Shown here: positions 26,235 through 34,833 of the stretch, piece by piece
Layout: each line of letters begins with the position of its first letter
How positions within the stretch are numbered: position 1 is the first letter of the stretch
Assembly: GCA_963643465.1 (NCBI GenBank)
Contig: CAVIJT010000002.1
Coordinates: 124,001-188,000 of the forward strand
DNA length: 64,000 bases
Direction of reading: 5' to 3'
Source: CAG-411 sp963643465
GTDB lineage: Bacteria; Bacillota; Clostridia; Lachnospirales; Lachnospiraceae
The notes under the pieces: generated by a model
Databases searched by the model: none
What the model was told of the DNA's origin: nothing
Seen by the model: the letters and a program-made list of their open reading frames with translations, nothing else
Program-made: the position numbers and the translations under genes

Positions 26235-26780
26235 CTATATACTTTTTATTAACTGATATTCCATCTGCACATCAAAAGGCTCACAAGCCGCCAGCTTCTC
26301 ATTTATCTCGGCAGCCCAAGTACAGCCTAATGCCTTATATGCTGCCTGACTTTCTTTTGAGGAATGTGCAGAAATATACAGTTTTTCTGCTCCCAGTTTT
26401 TCTGCCTCCGAAGCAGCCAGAGCAAATAGCTGTTTTCCTATTCCTATCCCCCTGAACGGCTCTGATACCTGAAAACAGACCAACTCTGCATGCTTTGCAG
26501 TTGTGCCAAAAAGACTATGTGAAACCGTAACAAATCCAATTACCTCATCATCAAGGAAAGCTCCAAATGCCGTCTGGTCACTCTCCATATGTATTGCCAC
26601 ATCTGCTGCAATCTCCCTGCACTGCTCCAATGACCAGTTTTCTTCAAATTCGTTAGGAATCAATTCCCACTGTCCGTCAAGTTTCCTCCATGACTCATGA
26701 ATTTCCTGATGGCGGATAAAACCGTCCAGTGAATTTACATTAAAATTGTCTGTATTTAATCTCTCATATCGTATATCCAT
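26235..26780 (-). CDS. GNAT acetyltransferase
   Basis: This is a 181-residue protein. The ATG at 26780 follows AGGGGAGAAACC. The GNAT core is FLDDEVIGFVTVSHSLF, ELVCFQVSEPFRGIGIGKQL (acetyl-CoA loop) and EKLYISAHSSKESQAAYKAL. The tail MEYQLIKSI is typical of small-molecule acetyltransferases. It overlaps nothing but follows TetR by 13 bases and is probably under its control. Confidence 0.85.
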   Translation of the reverse strand: MDIRYERLNTDNFNVNSLDGFIRHQEIHESWRKLDGQWELIPNEFEENWSLEQCREIAADVAIHMESDQTAFGAFLDDEVIGFVTVSHSLFGTTAKHAELVCFQVSEPFRGIGIGKQLFALAASEAEKLGAEKLYISAHSSKESQAAYKALGCTWAAEINEKLAACEPFDVQMEYQLIKSI

Positions 26781-26793
26781 TCTGGTTTCTCCC

Positions 26794-27372
26794 CTAATCT
26801 TCCTCTTTCTGTTCAAGTGCCTTTATTCCATTCAGCAATACTTCAACGGATAAGTCAAAGCTCTCCCTTATGGAAATCGGATTGCCAAATGCACCGTTAT
26901 TAACAAGCAACGCATATCCCTCCAAAAAGCCACGGAAAGTTCGGATCAGATGATTTATGGTTTCATCTGAAAGCTTCAACTGTCTCATAACCTTAAACAG
27001 CACTTCAAATAACCGCTTTGTGACATCCTGCATTTCCTCGTCCTGAAATTTGTTGTACCAAAGCATGGTTCCAAATACGCCCGGATTGCTGACCGCATAT
27101 TCATAAAACCCATAGCACATCGCCCTGAGTGCATCGTAACCGCTGACACCAACCACGGACAGGAGCAGTTTTTCCTCAAGCTGTTTCCACCCATACAGCA
27201 TAAGATGTTTTCTAAGGTCATCCAAACTTTTCACATGATTGTAAAGGGAGGGCGTCTGTATGCCCAGTTCCTCCGCAATACGCTTCAGGGTAATATTTTC
27301 CATCCCCTCTTCATTTGCCAGTTGTGCGGCTCTTTCAACAATTTTCTTTTGATCCAGTCCAGTTCTTGCCAT
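26794..27372 (-). CDS. TetR-family repressor
   Basis: This is a 192-residue protein. The N-terminal helix-turn-helix (ENITLKRIAEELGIQTPSLY, then NHVKSLDDLRK) is followed by a WHG/TetR_C-type ligand domain. Its own promoter has a palindrome between -35 and -10, so it should repress itself and the genes downstream (GNAT, creatininase, flavoprotein). The likely inducer is a small hydrophobic molecule. It lies between an ABC exporter and modification enzymes. Confidence 0.9.
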   Translation of the reverse strand: MARTGLDQKKIVERAAQLANEEGMENITLKRIAEELGIQTPSLYNHVKSLDDLRKHLMLYGWKQLEEKLLLSVVGVSGYDALRAMCYGFYEYAVSNPGVFGTMLWYNKFQDEEMQDVTKRLFEVLFKVMRQLKLSDETINHLIRTFRGFLEGYALLVNNGAFGNPISIRESFDLSVEVLLNGIKALEQKEED

Positions 27373-27414
27373 ATGACTCTGTCTCCCATTTATCCATAAA
27401 CTAATTCGCTTTTC

Positions 27415-27443
27415 ATTTTAACTAATTCAATTAGTTTTGTCAA
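27415..27443 (-). promoter_or_regulatory. TetR promoter with embedded operator
   Basis: On the reverse strand TTGACA (27443-27438) and TAAAAT (27420-27415) are spaced by 17 bases. The spacer is the palindrome ACTAATTGAATTAGT (27435-27421), a classic position for a TetR dimer site. Confidence 0.85.
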
Positions 27444-27528
27444 TATAGATTCCCTTATGGCAGAGACAAACTGCCCAATCATTCCTGCATGACTGAACCG
27501 TTACTACAAATCAGACAGCCTAAAATCT

Positions 27529-29121
27529 CTATCCCAGTGTTTCAAAAATTTTTGCTCCCTTTGTCATCAGCCAGTGATGAAGCATTCCGCAGACTGCCAA
27601 AAGCACTACACAGAGTAAAAACAAAAATACACTGATACTTACAACATTTTTCAGAAGAACATATAATCCTGCCAATGCAACAACAATCAGCCAGCCGCCA
27701 AACAGTGATGCCGTTACCGGTACACTCTGTTTGATTGGCACAATCTCACTTGTCCAATGCAGATTTGGCATTTTCAGATTCATACTCAGCCCGATTTCTG
27801 CCATCATCACAGCAAAAACTCCAGCGGTTGCCGGAATCAGAACAGCGTACAAAAGTTCCGGTTTTAATACCCACTCCATAACAATAACCAGCGGTATTGC
27901 CGGAAGCCATGTTAAGAGCAGATGCAATTTCAGCTTTGCCATTAACACCTGTCTGCCGGACACCGGCATGGACTGTGCAATCCACAGATTTTTTCCTTCC
28001 AGTGAAACAGAAGGTGCCGCCATATCATTCATGGTCATCAGCATACAAATTACCGTAGCAGCCAGCAGAGGGACATATTCCCGGACAGCTTCCTGTGATA
28101 TAAATTCTCTGACCACATCCATTTTCCAAAGCAAAACTGCCGCTGAAACAGGCATTAAAAGAATCCCCAATCCGCAATTCAGCATATAATTGGCACTTCC
28201 TGTAAAGCACTGTAACTCCTTCCGAAGCAAAGCACCGGAGACAGAAGCAGCTTTTATTGTCCGTTCTTTATATACACTTTTTGCCACACCATGATTCACA
28301 GTTGCTAATTTTAAAAAGCTCCGGGACAGCACCCAATAAGTAATTGCTGCCATTGTCATAATCATGGCTGTAAAAATCAGCATAGAACCAATGTCCCCCT
28401 CTGCCGCCATACCCATATGATAAAGCGGATAAAGCACTGTTTTCAGTTTGTTTCCCACGGTTTCCAAATGTAAAAGCAGAGTCTGTACGAAGCTGTATGC
28501 CATTCCATACACATAGTAGTAAGTTGCAATAAATACCAGTGAAATAAACACGGTAATTACATTTTTATGTTTTACTTTCGTTGCAATTAACGCTATTACC
28601 CAGCCTAAGATGGCAGACAATACCAAAATAAACAGTGACAAAACCATCGGAATAAGCAACACATGAATCGTTCCCATTACAGAAAAGGGTGCTGCCATAA
28701 ACCAGATAAGCATGGTTGGAATCATAACAATCATTTCATACAGCAGTCCCATTGCATACACTCCGGACAGGCGGATCAGCAAAATTCGTGATACGGGAAC
28801 CGGCATGGAAAGCAGCAGGTCATTATCCTTTGCCTGATACAGTGAACTGTAGGTATTGAACACACTGCCAAACACACCGAAGAAAATGGCAATCAGCCCC
28901 ATAAGGCACCAATACAGCCATCCCATATCAGCAAAAAGCAGCGGTTTACAGAGAGTCCCTGCGGCAGCTCCAAACATGACACCAAGAAAGCCAAACAGGA
29001 GCAGATACAACAAAGTACAGACCGCAACTCCCTTTGCCGTGCGGTGTTTCCCGGATTTTTTATCCTGATACAGCCAGGAGAAAACCTCCATCAACTGTTT
29101 TTTTAATAATGCTTTTGTCAT
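27529..29121 (-). CDS. ABC-2-like exporter permease
   Basis: This is a 530-residue protein with about twelve hydrophobic segments and no nucleotide-binding motif. Segments such as GVAVCTLLYLLLFGFLGVMF and TAMIMTMAAITYWVLSRSF mark a large ABC exporter membrane subunit. It overlaps the ATPase gene by four bases (ATGA). It probably exports a lipid-like or antimicrobial molecule. No substrate-specific motif is seen. Confidence 0.85.
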   Translation of the reverse strand: MTKALLKKQLMEVFSWLYQDKKSGKHRTAKGVAVCTLLYLLLFGFLGVMFGAAAGTLCKPLLFADMGWLYWCLMGLIAIFFGVFGSVFNTYSSLYQAKDNDLLLSMPVPVSRILLIRLSGVYAMGLLYEMIVMIPTMLIWFMAAPFSVMGTIHVLLIPMVLSLFILVLSAILGWVIALIATKVKHKNVITVFISLVFIATYYYVYGMAYSFVQTLLLHLETVGNKLKTVLYPLYHMGMAAEGDIGSMLIFTAMIMTMAAITYWVLSRSFLKLATVNHGVAKSVYKERTIKAASVSGALLRKELQCFTGSANYMLNCGLGILLMPVSAAVLLWKMDVVREFISQEAVREYVPLLAATVICMLMTMNDMAAPSVSLEGKNLWIAQSMPVSGRQVLMAKLKLHLLLTWLPAIPLVIVMEWVLKPELLYAVLIPATAGVFAVMMAEIGLSMNLKMPNLHWTSEIVPIKQSVPVTASLFGGWLIVVALAGLYVLLKNVVSISVFLFLLCVVLLAVCGMLHHWLMTKGAKIFETLG

Positions 29122-29828
29122 TGCTCTCCCTCCAGTTCCAAAAATACTTCTTCCAAAGAGGCATCACCCCTGACCTCTTCCATTGTACCGGATTTCATCA
29201 GCTTACCACTCTTGATAATGGCAACCTTATCACAGAGCTTTTCTGCCACATCAAGCACATGAGTGGAAAAGAATATCGCACTTCCATGATTACATAATTC
29301 CCTCATCATGTTTTTCAGCAGGTGGGAAGCTTTGGGATCAAGTCCCACAAAAGGCTCGTCCATAATAATCAGCTTTGGCTGGTGTACCAATGCAGAAATA
29401 ATTGCCAGCTTTTGCTTCATGCCATGCGAATATGCTGAAATCGGCTGTGCCAGATCTTCCGTCAGTTCAAAAGCATCTGCATAATAACGGATACTCTCTC
29501 TTCTTTCTGCCGATTCCACACCGAAAATGTCTGCAACAAAATTCAAATACCTAAGTCCTGTCATAAATTCGTACAAATCCGGATTGTCCGGAATATAGGC
29601 AATTTTCTTTTTACAAATAAGTGGATTTGTTTTCATGGATATCCCATCCACCATAATCTCACCATGGTCAAACTGCAAAATGCCACAGCAGGATTTTAGT
29701 GTCGTGGTTTTTCCTGCTCCGTTATGACCGATAAAACCATAGATTTCACCGGGCATAATATGTAAAGACAAATCATCCACTGCCTTTTTTTCTCCATATA
29801 CTTTTGTTAAATGCTCAATTTTCAACAT
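29118..29828 (-). CDS. ABC transporter ATP-binding protein
   Basis: This is a 236-residue ATPase of the bacitracin/lantibiotic exporter type. Walker A is IGHNGAGKTTTLKSC (~36), the signature is AYSHGMKQKLAI (~133), and Walker B is LIIMDEPFVGLDPKA (~154), followed by the switch His in FFSTHVLD. The ATG at 29828 is chosen because AGGAGG lies nine bases upstream; an ATG three codons earlier is too close to it. Confidence 0.92.
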   Translation of the reverse strand: MLKIEHLTKVYGEKKAVDDLSLHIMPGEIYGFIGHNGAGKTTTLKSCCGILQFDHGEIMVDGISMKTNPLICKKKIAYIPDNPDLYEFMTGLRYLNFVADIFGVESAERRESIRYYADAFELTEDLAQPISAYSHGMKQKLAIISALVHQPKLIIMDEPFVGLDPKASHLLKNMMRELCNHGSAIFFSTHVLDVAEKLCDKVAIIKSGKLMKSGTMEEVRGDASLEEVFLELEGEQ

Positions 29829-30009
29829 TTCTTTCATTCCTCCTTTTATCTGTCAGTCTGCGGTTTCGTATATATGTTTCCTCATCATGACTTCTCTCCA
29901 TCTAACATTTTTCCATACCGCATCCGGATTCCTTTTCTGTCATTTTCCAAAATCCCAATCCGGTATAAAACTGTTCTTTGCCTTATTTTGCCGGCGGCAA
30001 AGTGACAAA

Positions 30010-30062
30010 ACAAAAAACGCAAAGCCCTTCTCCAAAAAACGGATACTCAGCTCTGCGTCTTA
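30010..30062 (-). terminator. Intrinsic terminator after the KTR gene
   Basis: On the reverse strand ACGCAGAGC pairs with GGGCTTTGCGT and is followed by TTTTTTG. The stem begins within the last codons of the KTR gene. Confidence 0.8.
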
Positions 30063-30244
30063 GCGTCTGGCATAAACATTTCTTCTATTTTTCCATTTTT
30101 GAATGCGATTACACATTCATAACGACATTTGGGGCAAAACAATGGAAAATCCTCCAATATGGTATGTTCCCGAACCAGTGTCCTCGTCTTGCTGCCACAC
30201 TTGGGACAGCGAACCCAGTCTGTTCTTTCTGCTATATTCACCAA
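30047..30244 (-). CDS. Cysteine-rich KTR protein
   Basis: This is a 65-residue protein with two CxxC knuckles (CPKCGSKTRTLVREHT and FCPKCRYECVIAFKNG). It matches the Cys-rich KTR family, which is a frequent passenger of conjugative transposons in Firmicutes. It should be a small zinc protein; the role is unknown. It is set between the HTH regulator and the exporter. Confidence 0.85.
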   Translation of the reverse strand: MVNIAERTDWVRCPKCGSKTRTLVREHTILEDFPLFCPKCRYECVIAFKNGKIEEMFMPDAKTQS

Positions 30245-30274
30245 AACTCACTCCATTCCTAAATTCTTTGCTGC

Positions 30275-30775
30275 CTACAAATCCACCGGTGAAGAAATCA
30301 GGGAAATCTGTCTGATTTTACTTTCTTCCGTTACGGCTTTTGACATATACCTGGTTGCTACCTGATTTATCTCCGATAGGAAATCCATAAACTCTTTATC
30401 GGTAAGGGACAGTGTGCAGCTTGTCATCATAAGCATGTCTTTCCTTGGATCTGCATCCCCTTTTGCAAAATACTTTGCAAACGCAGTACAGATTCCCATG
30501 AGTGACATCTGAACCCCCAGCCCCTCTGCATCATCAATTTCCAATGCACTTCTGTTAAGCCCGTAGACACTTTCCACCGTTCCACGAATCCGGTTTTCCT
30601 TTACAACCATGATTACGGAATTGTCTGCCAGTATCTTGATATGCCGGTACATGCTCGCTCCCGGAATATCCGACAGAAAGCTTTTTATTTCTTTTACTGT
30701 TCCCGTTTCATGCACCATCAGGTATTGAAGAATTCTCTGTCGTGCCGGATTCATAATCACTTCTGCCATCTCCAT
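30275..30775 (-). CDS. Winged-helix (ArsR-like) transcriptional regulator
   Basis: This is a 166-residue protein. The N-terminal wHTH is NPARQRILQYLMVHETGTVK, then IPGASMYRHIKILADNSVI. The C-terminal half is helical and probably binds ligand or another subunit. Its promoter contains a palindrome between -35 and -10, so it should be autoregulatory. It likely controls the KTR protein and the ABC exporter genes that follow. Confidence 0.85.
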   Translation of the reverse strand: MEMAEVIMNPARQRILQYLMVHETGTVKEIKSFLSDIPGASMYRHIKILADNSVIMVVKENRIRGTVESVYGLNRSALEIDDAEGLGVQMSLMGICTAFAKYFAKGDADPRKDMLMMTSCTLSLTDKEFMDFLSEINQVATRYMSKAVTEESKIRQISLISSPVDL

Positions 30776-30810
30776 TGCTGCATCATTCTCCTTTAATATT
30801 CTTGTTTTAT

Positions 30811-30838
30811 ATTATATTCTCATTTTTGAGAATGTCAA
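30811..30838 (-). promoter_or_regulatory. Promoter with embedded palindrome of the wHTH gene
   Basis: On the reverse strand TTGACA (30838-30833) and TATAAT (30816-30811) are exactly consensus. The 16-base spacer is the palindrome TTCTCAAAAATGAGAA, a probable operator for the regulator just downstream. Confidence 0.88.
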
Positions 30839-30924
30839 TAGTTTTTTCCTTCTAAAACTCCGTACTATCCGCATTAAACAGAAAATATTTCATTCCCATA
30901 ATTACACATTTCTCCACGGCTTTT

Positions 30925-31323
30925 CTATTCAACAAACCTGCCACATCCCCACCAATCAGGAATTAACTCCTTGAGCTTTACTGTCTTTTGAGTTTCAAGA
31001 TCAAGGAGTATTTCAATATCTCCGCTATTTTTATCCAACTGCATCATATATTCCCGACAAGCACCACAAGGCGAACCAACCTTGCCGTCAGGCATTACAG
31101 CAACTACTTTATCAATCTGGCTTTCTCCGTTCGTAATCATATTGGCAATGGCATTTCTCTCTGCAAACATTCCAAGGGTTGAAGCAGTATCAATACAAAC
31201 GCCAACATAAATATTTCCTTGTTTCGTAAGAATTGCTGCGGCAACTCCTCCTGCATCTATGAATGGTGAAATCGCTCGACCATTTTGCACCTTAACCGCT
31301 GCATTATACAATTCATTCCACAT
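30925..31323 (-). CDS. Cytidine / blasticidin-S-type deaminase
   Basis: This is a 132-residue zinc deaminase. The zinc ligands and proton shuttle are in MFAERNAIANM (C replaced by A-E-R form of the HAE/CAE motif, ~54) and SPCGACREYM (~84). Size and motif fit cytidine deaminase or blasticidin-S deaminase. In this cargo a role against nucleoside antibiotics is plausible but not shown. Confidence 0.8.
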   Translation of the reverse strand: MWNELYNAAVKVQNGRAISPFIDAGGVAAAILTKQGNIYVGVCIDTASTLGMFAERNAIANMITNGESQIDKVVAVMPDGKVGSPCGACREYMMQLDKNSGDIEILLDLETQKTVKLKELIPDWWGCGRFVE

Positions 31324-31372
31324 AAATAATCACCTCGTCAAACCGGAAATTTGAGAAAAAGCCCAGGGGACT

Positions 31373-31789
31373 TTAATGTCCCCTATGCTTTTCTCTTTTC
31401 TTTTGTTGCTTCAACTCAAACAGTCGCCGTTCTTCCGCTTCCTTTTTCTCTTTGCTCATAACCTTACGCTCCTGCTTGTTCTGTTCCTGTTGTAATTTTA
31501 ATGCCTGTTGCGATTTTGTGCCAATGCCTGTTTCCCACATCTGCTTTTTTGCTTCACGCTGCATCCTTTTCGGATTTCTTTTTATATCATTTACAACAGT
31601 ATCAACAGCCGGACTTAATTTCAAACTATAATAGTATTTTTGAATATATTCCAGCACTTCATAATCTTTTGGCTCTGCACCAAATGTTACCTTTGCCACA
31701 GACAATTTACCATCCTCAATATGCTCGAATACACCTACCCAAAACGGTTCTTCAAAATATACTGTCAGTTTTCCACTTGCTTTGTCCAT
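31373..31789 (-). CDS. yjdF: YjdF-family protein
   Basis: This is a 138-residue protein. KLTVYFEEPFWVGVFEHIED and VAKVTFGAEPKDYEVLEYIQ are typical of YjdF; the C-terminal 60 residues are Lys and Glu rich. The ATG at 31789 has TTGGAGGGA upstream. yjdF genes are controlled in other Firmicutes by an RNA that binds azaaromatic compounds, and such an RNA appears to be present here. The protein function is unknown. Confidence 0.85.
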   Translation of the reverse strand: MDKASGKLTVYFEEPFWVGVFEHIEDGKLSVAKVTFGAEPKDYEVLEYIQKYYYSLKLSPAVDTVVNDIKRNPKRMQREAKKQMWETGIGTKSQQALKLQQEQNKQERKVMSKEKKEAEERRLFELKQQKKREKHRGH

Positions 31790-31795
31790 AAAAAT

Positions 31796-31915
31796 CCCTC
31801 CAAAAATAATTTTTGAACAAAGAATGGACAACCCGGAGGGGCAGGTTACTTACCCTATATAACATAGGACGGCTGGGCTACCTACCAGCTCTAGTACATT
31901 TTTTAATGTACATTG
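31796..31915 (-). promoter_or_regulatory. Probable yjdF-motif riboswitch leader
   Basis: The reverse-strand leader contains GAGCTGGTAGGTAGCCCAGC, then CCTATGTTATATAGG, a structured region just before yjdF. CCCTCC at 31840-31835 can pair with the ribosome-binding site GGAGGG at 31801-31796, which offers a translation switch. Position, gene and structure agree with the known yjdF motif; the match is from memory and not computed. Confidence 0.65.
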
Positions 31916-32043
31916 CGTTTTTATCTTTGCATTTATAATCAAGCCATATGGCACGATTAGCTTAATTCGGCAAATATTAATTTTTCAACATATTCCATCA
32001 TCATGAAAATGTTTTTTCAAAGTTTTCTCTGTTATTCATATAC

Positions 32044-32808
32044 TTACACTTTTTTAGAATAAACAATCATCTGAATTTCATTGTTGCTTCCAGGTGTTCC
32101 GTCAAACTTTCCAAACACCTGCTGAATTTTCATATTTCTTTCCAGCATAATTTGTTCAATTTCTTTCCTGTGATATAGACGGATAGGGTCTCCGGCTTCA
32201 AATTCGGGAGCACTCAATATCTCTCCATATGCAAAATCATTTTGTCCATACAACATAATCCGGGTATTGGTGTTCCATTCAAATCTGGAAAGTGTGATAC
32301 CGTTTGCCCCCGCATCCCACAAATTACATGGAAAATGCGTATCTGCATAGTCTGCACTCATAATGTCCATAACATGCTTGCCGCCTTTTCGCAATGCCTT
32401 TGCAATCACATCAAATATTTTTAAATTCTCTGCTTCATTTTCCAAATATCCGATTGCACCATCTCCCATATTAAGTACAACATCAAATTCGTCCTCAAAT
32501 GTTACATCTCTTATGTCCTGATGATAAAATGTGGCAGAAAGCATTTCTTTTTCAGCCTGTTTCTTAGCATCTTCCACATACGCTTCCGTAATATCTACCC
32601 CCACTACCTCAAAACCTCTTCTTGCAAATTCAAGGCTGTGTCTGCCAAAGCCACACGCTAAATCCAATATTCTTTCCTTCCCCGTTAAACCAAGAACTTT
32701 TATCAGAAATTCCACTTGATTTCTTGTATCTTCAGTCCACGACATCTCCTTAATACTTAATGTCCAAATTTCCTTATACCAATTTGCATTTTTAGGTATC
32801 ATATCCAC
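32044..32808 (-). CDS. Class I SAM methyltransferase
   Basis: This is a 254-residue protein. Motif I is ILDLACGFGRHSLEFARRG (~47-65), followed by VVGVDITEAYVEDAKKQAE, FYHQDIRDV and FDVVLNMGDGAIGY. It is unrelated in detail to the duplicated methyltransferase pair in this region. It probably methylates a small molecule; the substrate is unknown. Confidence 0.85.
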   Translation of the reverse strand: MDMIPKNANWYKEIWTLSIKEMSWTEDTRNQVEFLIKVLGLTGKERILDLACGFGRHSLEFARRGFEVVGVDITEAYVEDAKKQAEKEMLSATFYHQDIRDVTFEDEFDVVLNMGDGAIGYLENEAENLKIFDVIAKALRKGGKHVMDIMSADYADTHFPCNLWDAGANGITLSRFEWNTNTRIMLYGQNDFAYGEILSAPEFEAGDPIRLYHRKEIEQIMLERNMKIQQVFGKFDGTPGSNNEIQMIVYSKKV

Positions 32809-32879
32809 TCCTCCGTTTATCTGTTTATTTTAAATCCATCCCTCAGTTAAACATACCGATTTACTGAAAGTTGTGCGTG

Positions 32880-33323
32880 TTATTTATGTTCCATTGGTGT
32901 AAATCGCAAACCATTTACCGTTTGTTCTGCATCTGTATTCGTGAAGCCCAATTTATGATATACCTCAACGGCATAGGGTGATGAATTTACTGTCATTTTA
33001 TCAGTGTAACACTTCTCCAGTACAGTTTGGAACAAACGCTTTCCAATGCCTTGTCTATGGTATTTTCCATCCACAAAAAATAATGCGATATGTGTTCCCT
33101 CGCTTCTTGTGGCAATAATACCAACTAATTTCTGCTGAATAAATGCACCGTACCAACAGAGTTCAGACAGATAGTTTTCATTGTGAACACTTTTGTAAAA
33201 TTCTTCTATGCCCTCTTTTGTGTAATCGGGTGCTTCATATTCTTGAAATACTTTCCAAACCAAGCATAATGCTCTTTCTATTTCTCCTTGCTTAATTCCT
33301 CTGATAACACAATCCGTTTCCAT
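32880..33323 (-). CDS. GNAT acetyltransferase
   Basis: This is a 147-residue single GNAT domain: FIQQKLVGIIATR, ALFFVDGKYHRQGIGKRLFQ (acetyl-CoA loop) and NSSPYAVEVYHKLGFTNTD. It is compact and soluble and lies between two methyltransferase genes in the same direction. Confidence 0.88.
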   Translation of the reverse strand: METDCVIRGIKQGEIERALCLVWKVFQEYEAPDYTKEGIEEFYKSVHNENYLSELCWYGAFIQQKLVGIIATRSEGTHIALFFVDGKYHRQGIGKRLFQTVLEKCYTDKMTVNSSPYAVEVYHKLGFTNTDAEQTVNGLRFTPMEHK

Positions 33324-33345
33324 AATCGCACCTCCAGCTTCTAGT

Positions 33346-34014
33346 TTATTTCATTCCCCAAAAACCAACCTGCATATTTGAAAGCCATAATATCTCAACA
33401 GCTTTAAATCCACAATTCTGCATAAGTTTCAAATGTTCCTCCAATGTAATCGGAAAGTAATCTTTATCATACCGGTCTATATGTTTCTTGCTCTCATCAG
33501 TACTTTTTCCTTGTCTCATCTGGTATCTTTTCCATTTTTCCAAACAAATTGATTTTCCTACATCAGTAAACGGGGAAAAGTTTTCAAAACTAATAAATAA
33601 GCCATTCTCTTTTAATGCTTCATAACATTTCTTCAATGCCAATCTACGTTCATCCATATGTAAATAGTGGTTTACCTGTATTGCAGTAACAACATCAAAT
33701 TCATTTATATACGCTAAATTCTGAACATCACAAACAGAAAATTCTGCATTTGGACAACTACAGCGTTCCTTTGCAATTCTTATCATTTCATCAGAATAAT
33801 CGCAAAAAACAAGTTTTTCAAGTTCTACATTTTGAAAAGCAACATCTCCCATTTTTCCTGTTCCACAACCAATATCAAGCCATCTTATTGCAGACTTTTG
33901 AAAAATTCCCACCAATTCTATAACTTGTTTGTAAAACTCATCGTAATACGGAATCGTTTGTCTGATTTTTCTGTCATATTCACTTGAACTAAATGCAGAT
34001 TTATTATCGTTCAT
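33346..34014 (-). CDS. Class I SAM methyltransferase, copy B
   Basis: This is a 222-residue protein nearly co-linear with copy A at 18972-19640. Motif I is RWLDIGCGTGKMGDV and the end is QVGFWGMK (QVGFWGVK in copy A). Most differences are conservative, and the DNA is also similar enough for homologous recombination. The same short lead-in, ATAGACTATGAACGATAA, stands around both starts. Confidence 0.85.
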   Translation of the reverse strand: MNDNKSAFSSSEYDRKIRQTIPYYDEFYKQVIELVGIFQKSAIRWLDIGCGTGKMGDVAFQNVELEKLVFCDYSDEMIRIAKERCSCPNAEFSVCDVQNLAYINEFDVVTAIQVNHYLHMDERRLALKKCYEALKENGLFISFENFSPFTDVGKSICLEKWKRYQMRQGKSTDESKKHIDRYDKDYFPITLEEHLKLMQNCGFKAVEILWLSNMQVGFWGMK

Positions 34015-34116
34015 AGTCTATTACCTCATACTCTGCACATCGCCAGCAACTATGGGGCGTAAAAGCAGTCTGTCTGTTTCCAGTTTTGATGTTGTCATAC
34101 ACAGTTCCTCCTATAC

Positions 34117-34764
34117 CTATCCAAAATGAAATGGAATAATCAAATGAAGCAGGAATGCCGCAGCAATTCCAACCACAAACATAATCGCAGTATCCTTTGC
34201 GGACTCTCGTTTCAAAACTGCCACGCCGCACAGGAAAGTTATCAGTTCCAATATGGAGTGCATACTAAAATACCTCCACCCGTAAACGAATGATGTATTG
34301 AAAAGAACGGCAATGATTACGGCTGAAATTCCCAGTGAAATCCTGCCCTTTTCTTTTGCATACCAGCAAACAAAAGCTGGCATCGGAGAAATCGCCGTGA
34401 AGCCCACCCAAACAAGCACATAGCTTTTCGGAAAGAATCCGGCAACAAACTTTGAATACAGGTAGTAACTGGCTACCATTCCTGAAAAGAACGCAAATAC
34501 ATTGATTGCTGCCCGGATAGGAGAATGGCTGTAAACTGCAATGCACAGGGCAAGCAGCAGCCATATCGCAAACCGCCCGAAAAAATTCCGGACATCCAGA
34601 TATTCCAAAACAAACGGCATTTTGTTACTTGCAATACAATCCAGATATTTTGAAAAAATACCCAAAGCAGTCCCTAAAAGCAGGATTGCGATTGTGTTAA
34701 TAATCTGCCTGCTGATTGACAGCTTTGTTCCCTTTAGCCGTATATTTTCCAAGAATTGTTTCAT
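34117..34764 (-). CDS. Multi-pass membrane protein (DUF6518-like)
   Basis: This is a 215-residue protein starting at the ATG after GAGGAAAACC. It has about seven predicted membrane helices, including IINTIAILLLGTALGIFSKY and AAINVFAFFSGMVASYYLYS. The layout resembles DUF6518 proteins; the function is unknown. It follows a TetR gene and is likely its target. Confidence 0.6.
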   Translation of the reverse strand: MKQFLENIRLKGTKLSISRQIINTIAILLLGTALGIFSKYLDCIASNKMPFVLEYLDVRNFFGRFAIWLLLALCIAVYSHSPIRAAINVFAFFSGMVASYYLYSKFVAGFFPKSYVLVWVGFTAISPMPAFVCWYAKEKGRISLGISAVIIAVLFNTSFVYGWRYFSMHSILELITFLCGVAVLKRESAKDTAIMFVVGIAAAFLLHLIIPFHFG

Positions 34765-34833
34765 TGCGGTTTTCCTCATTGCTGAAATTTTGATTTAGCT
34801 ATAATAAATTCTTTCATCTTGTTTTTCCTTTCC

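Noticed and set aside
30103..30365. Forward frames over the KTR and wHTH genes
   Set aside because: They lack ribosome sites and oppose well-recognised reverse-strand families.
34004..34231. 75-residue reverse frame between methyltransferase B and the membrane protein
   Set aside because: It overlaps the membrane gene out of frame and has no recognisable pattern or good start.
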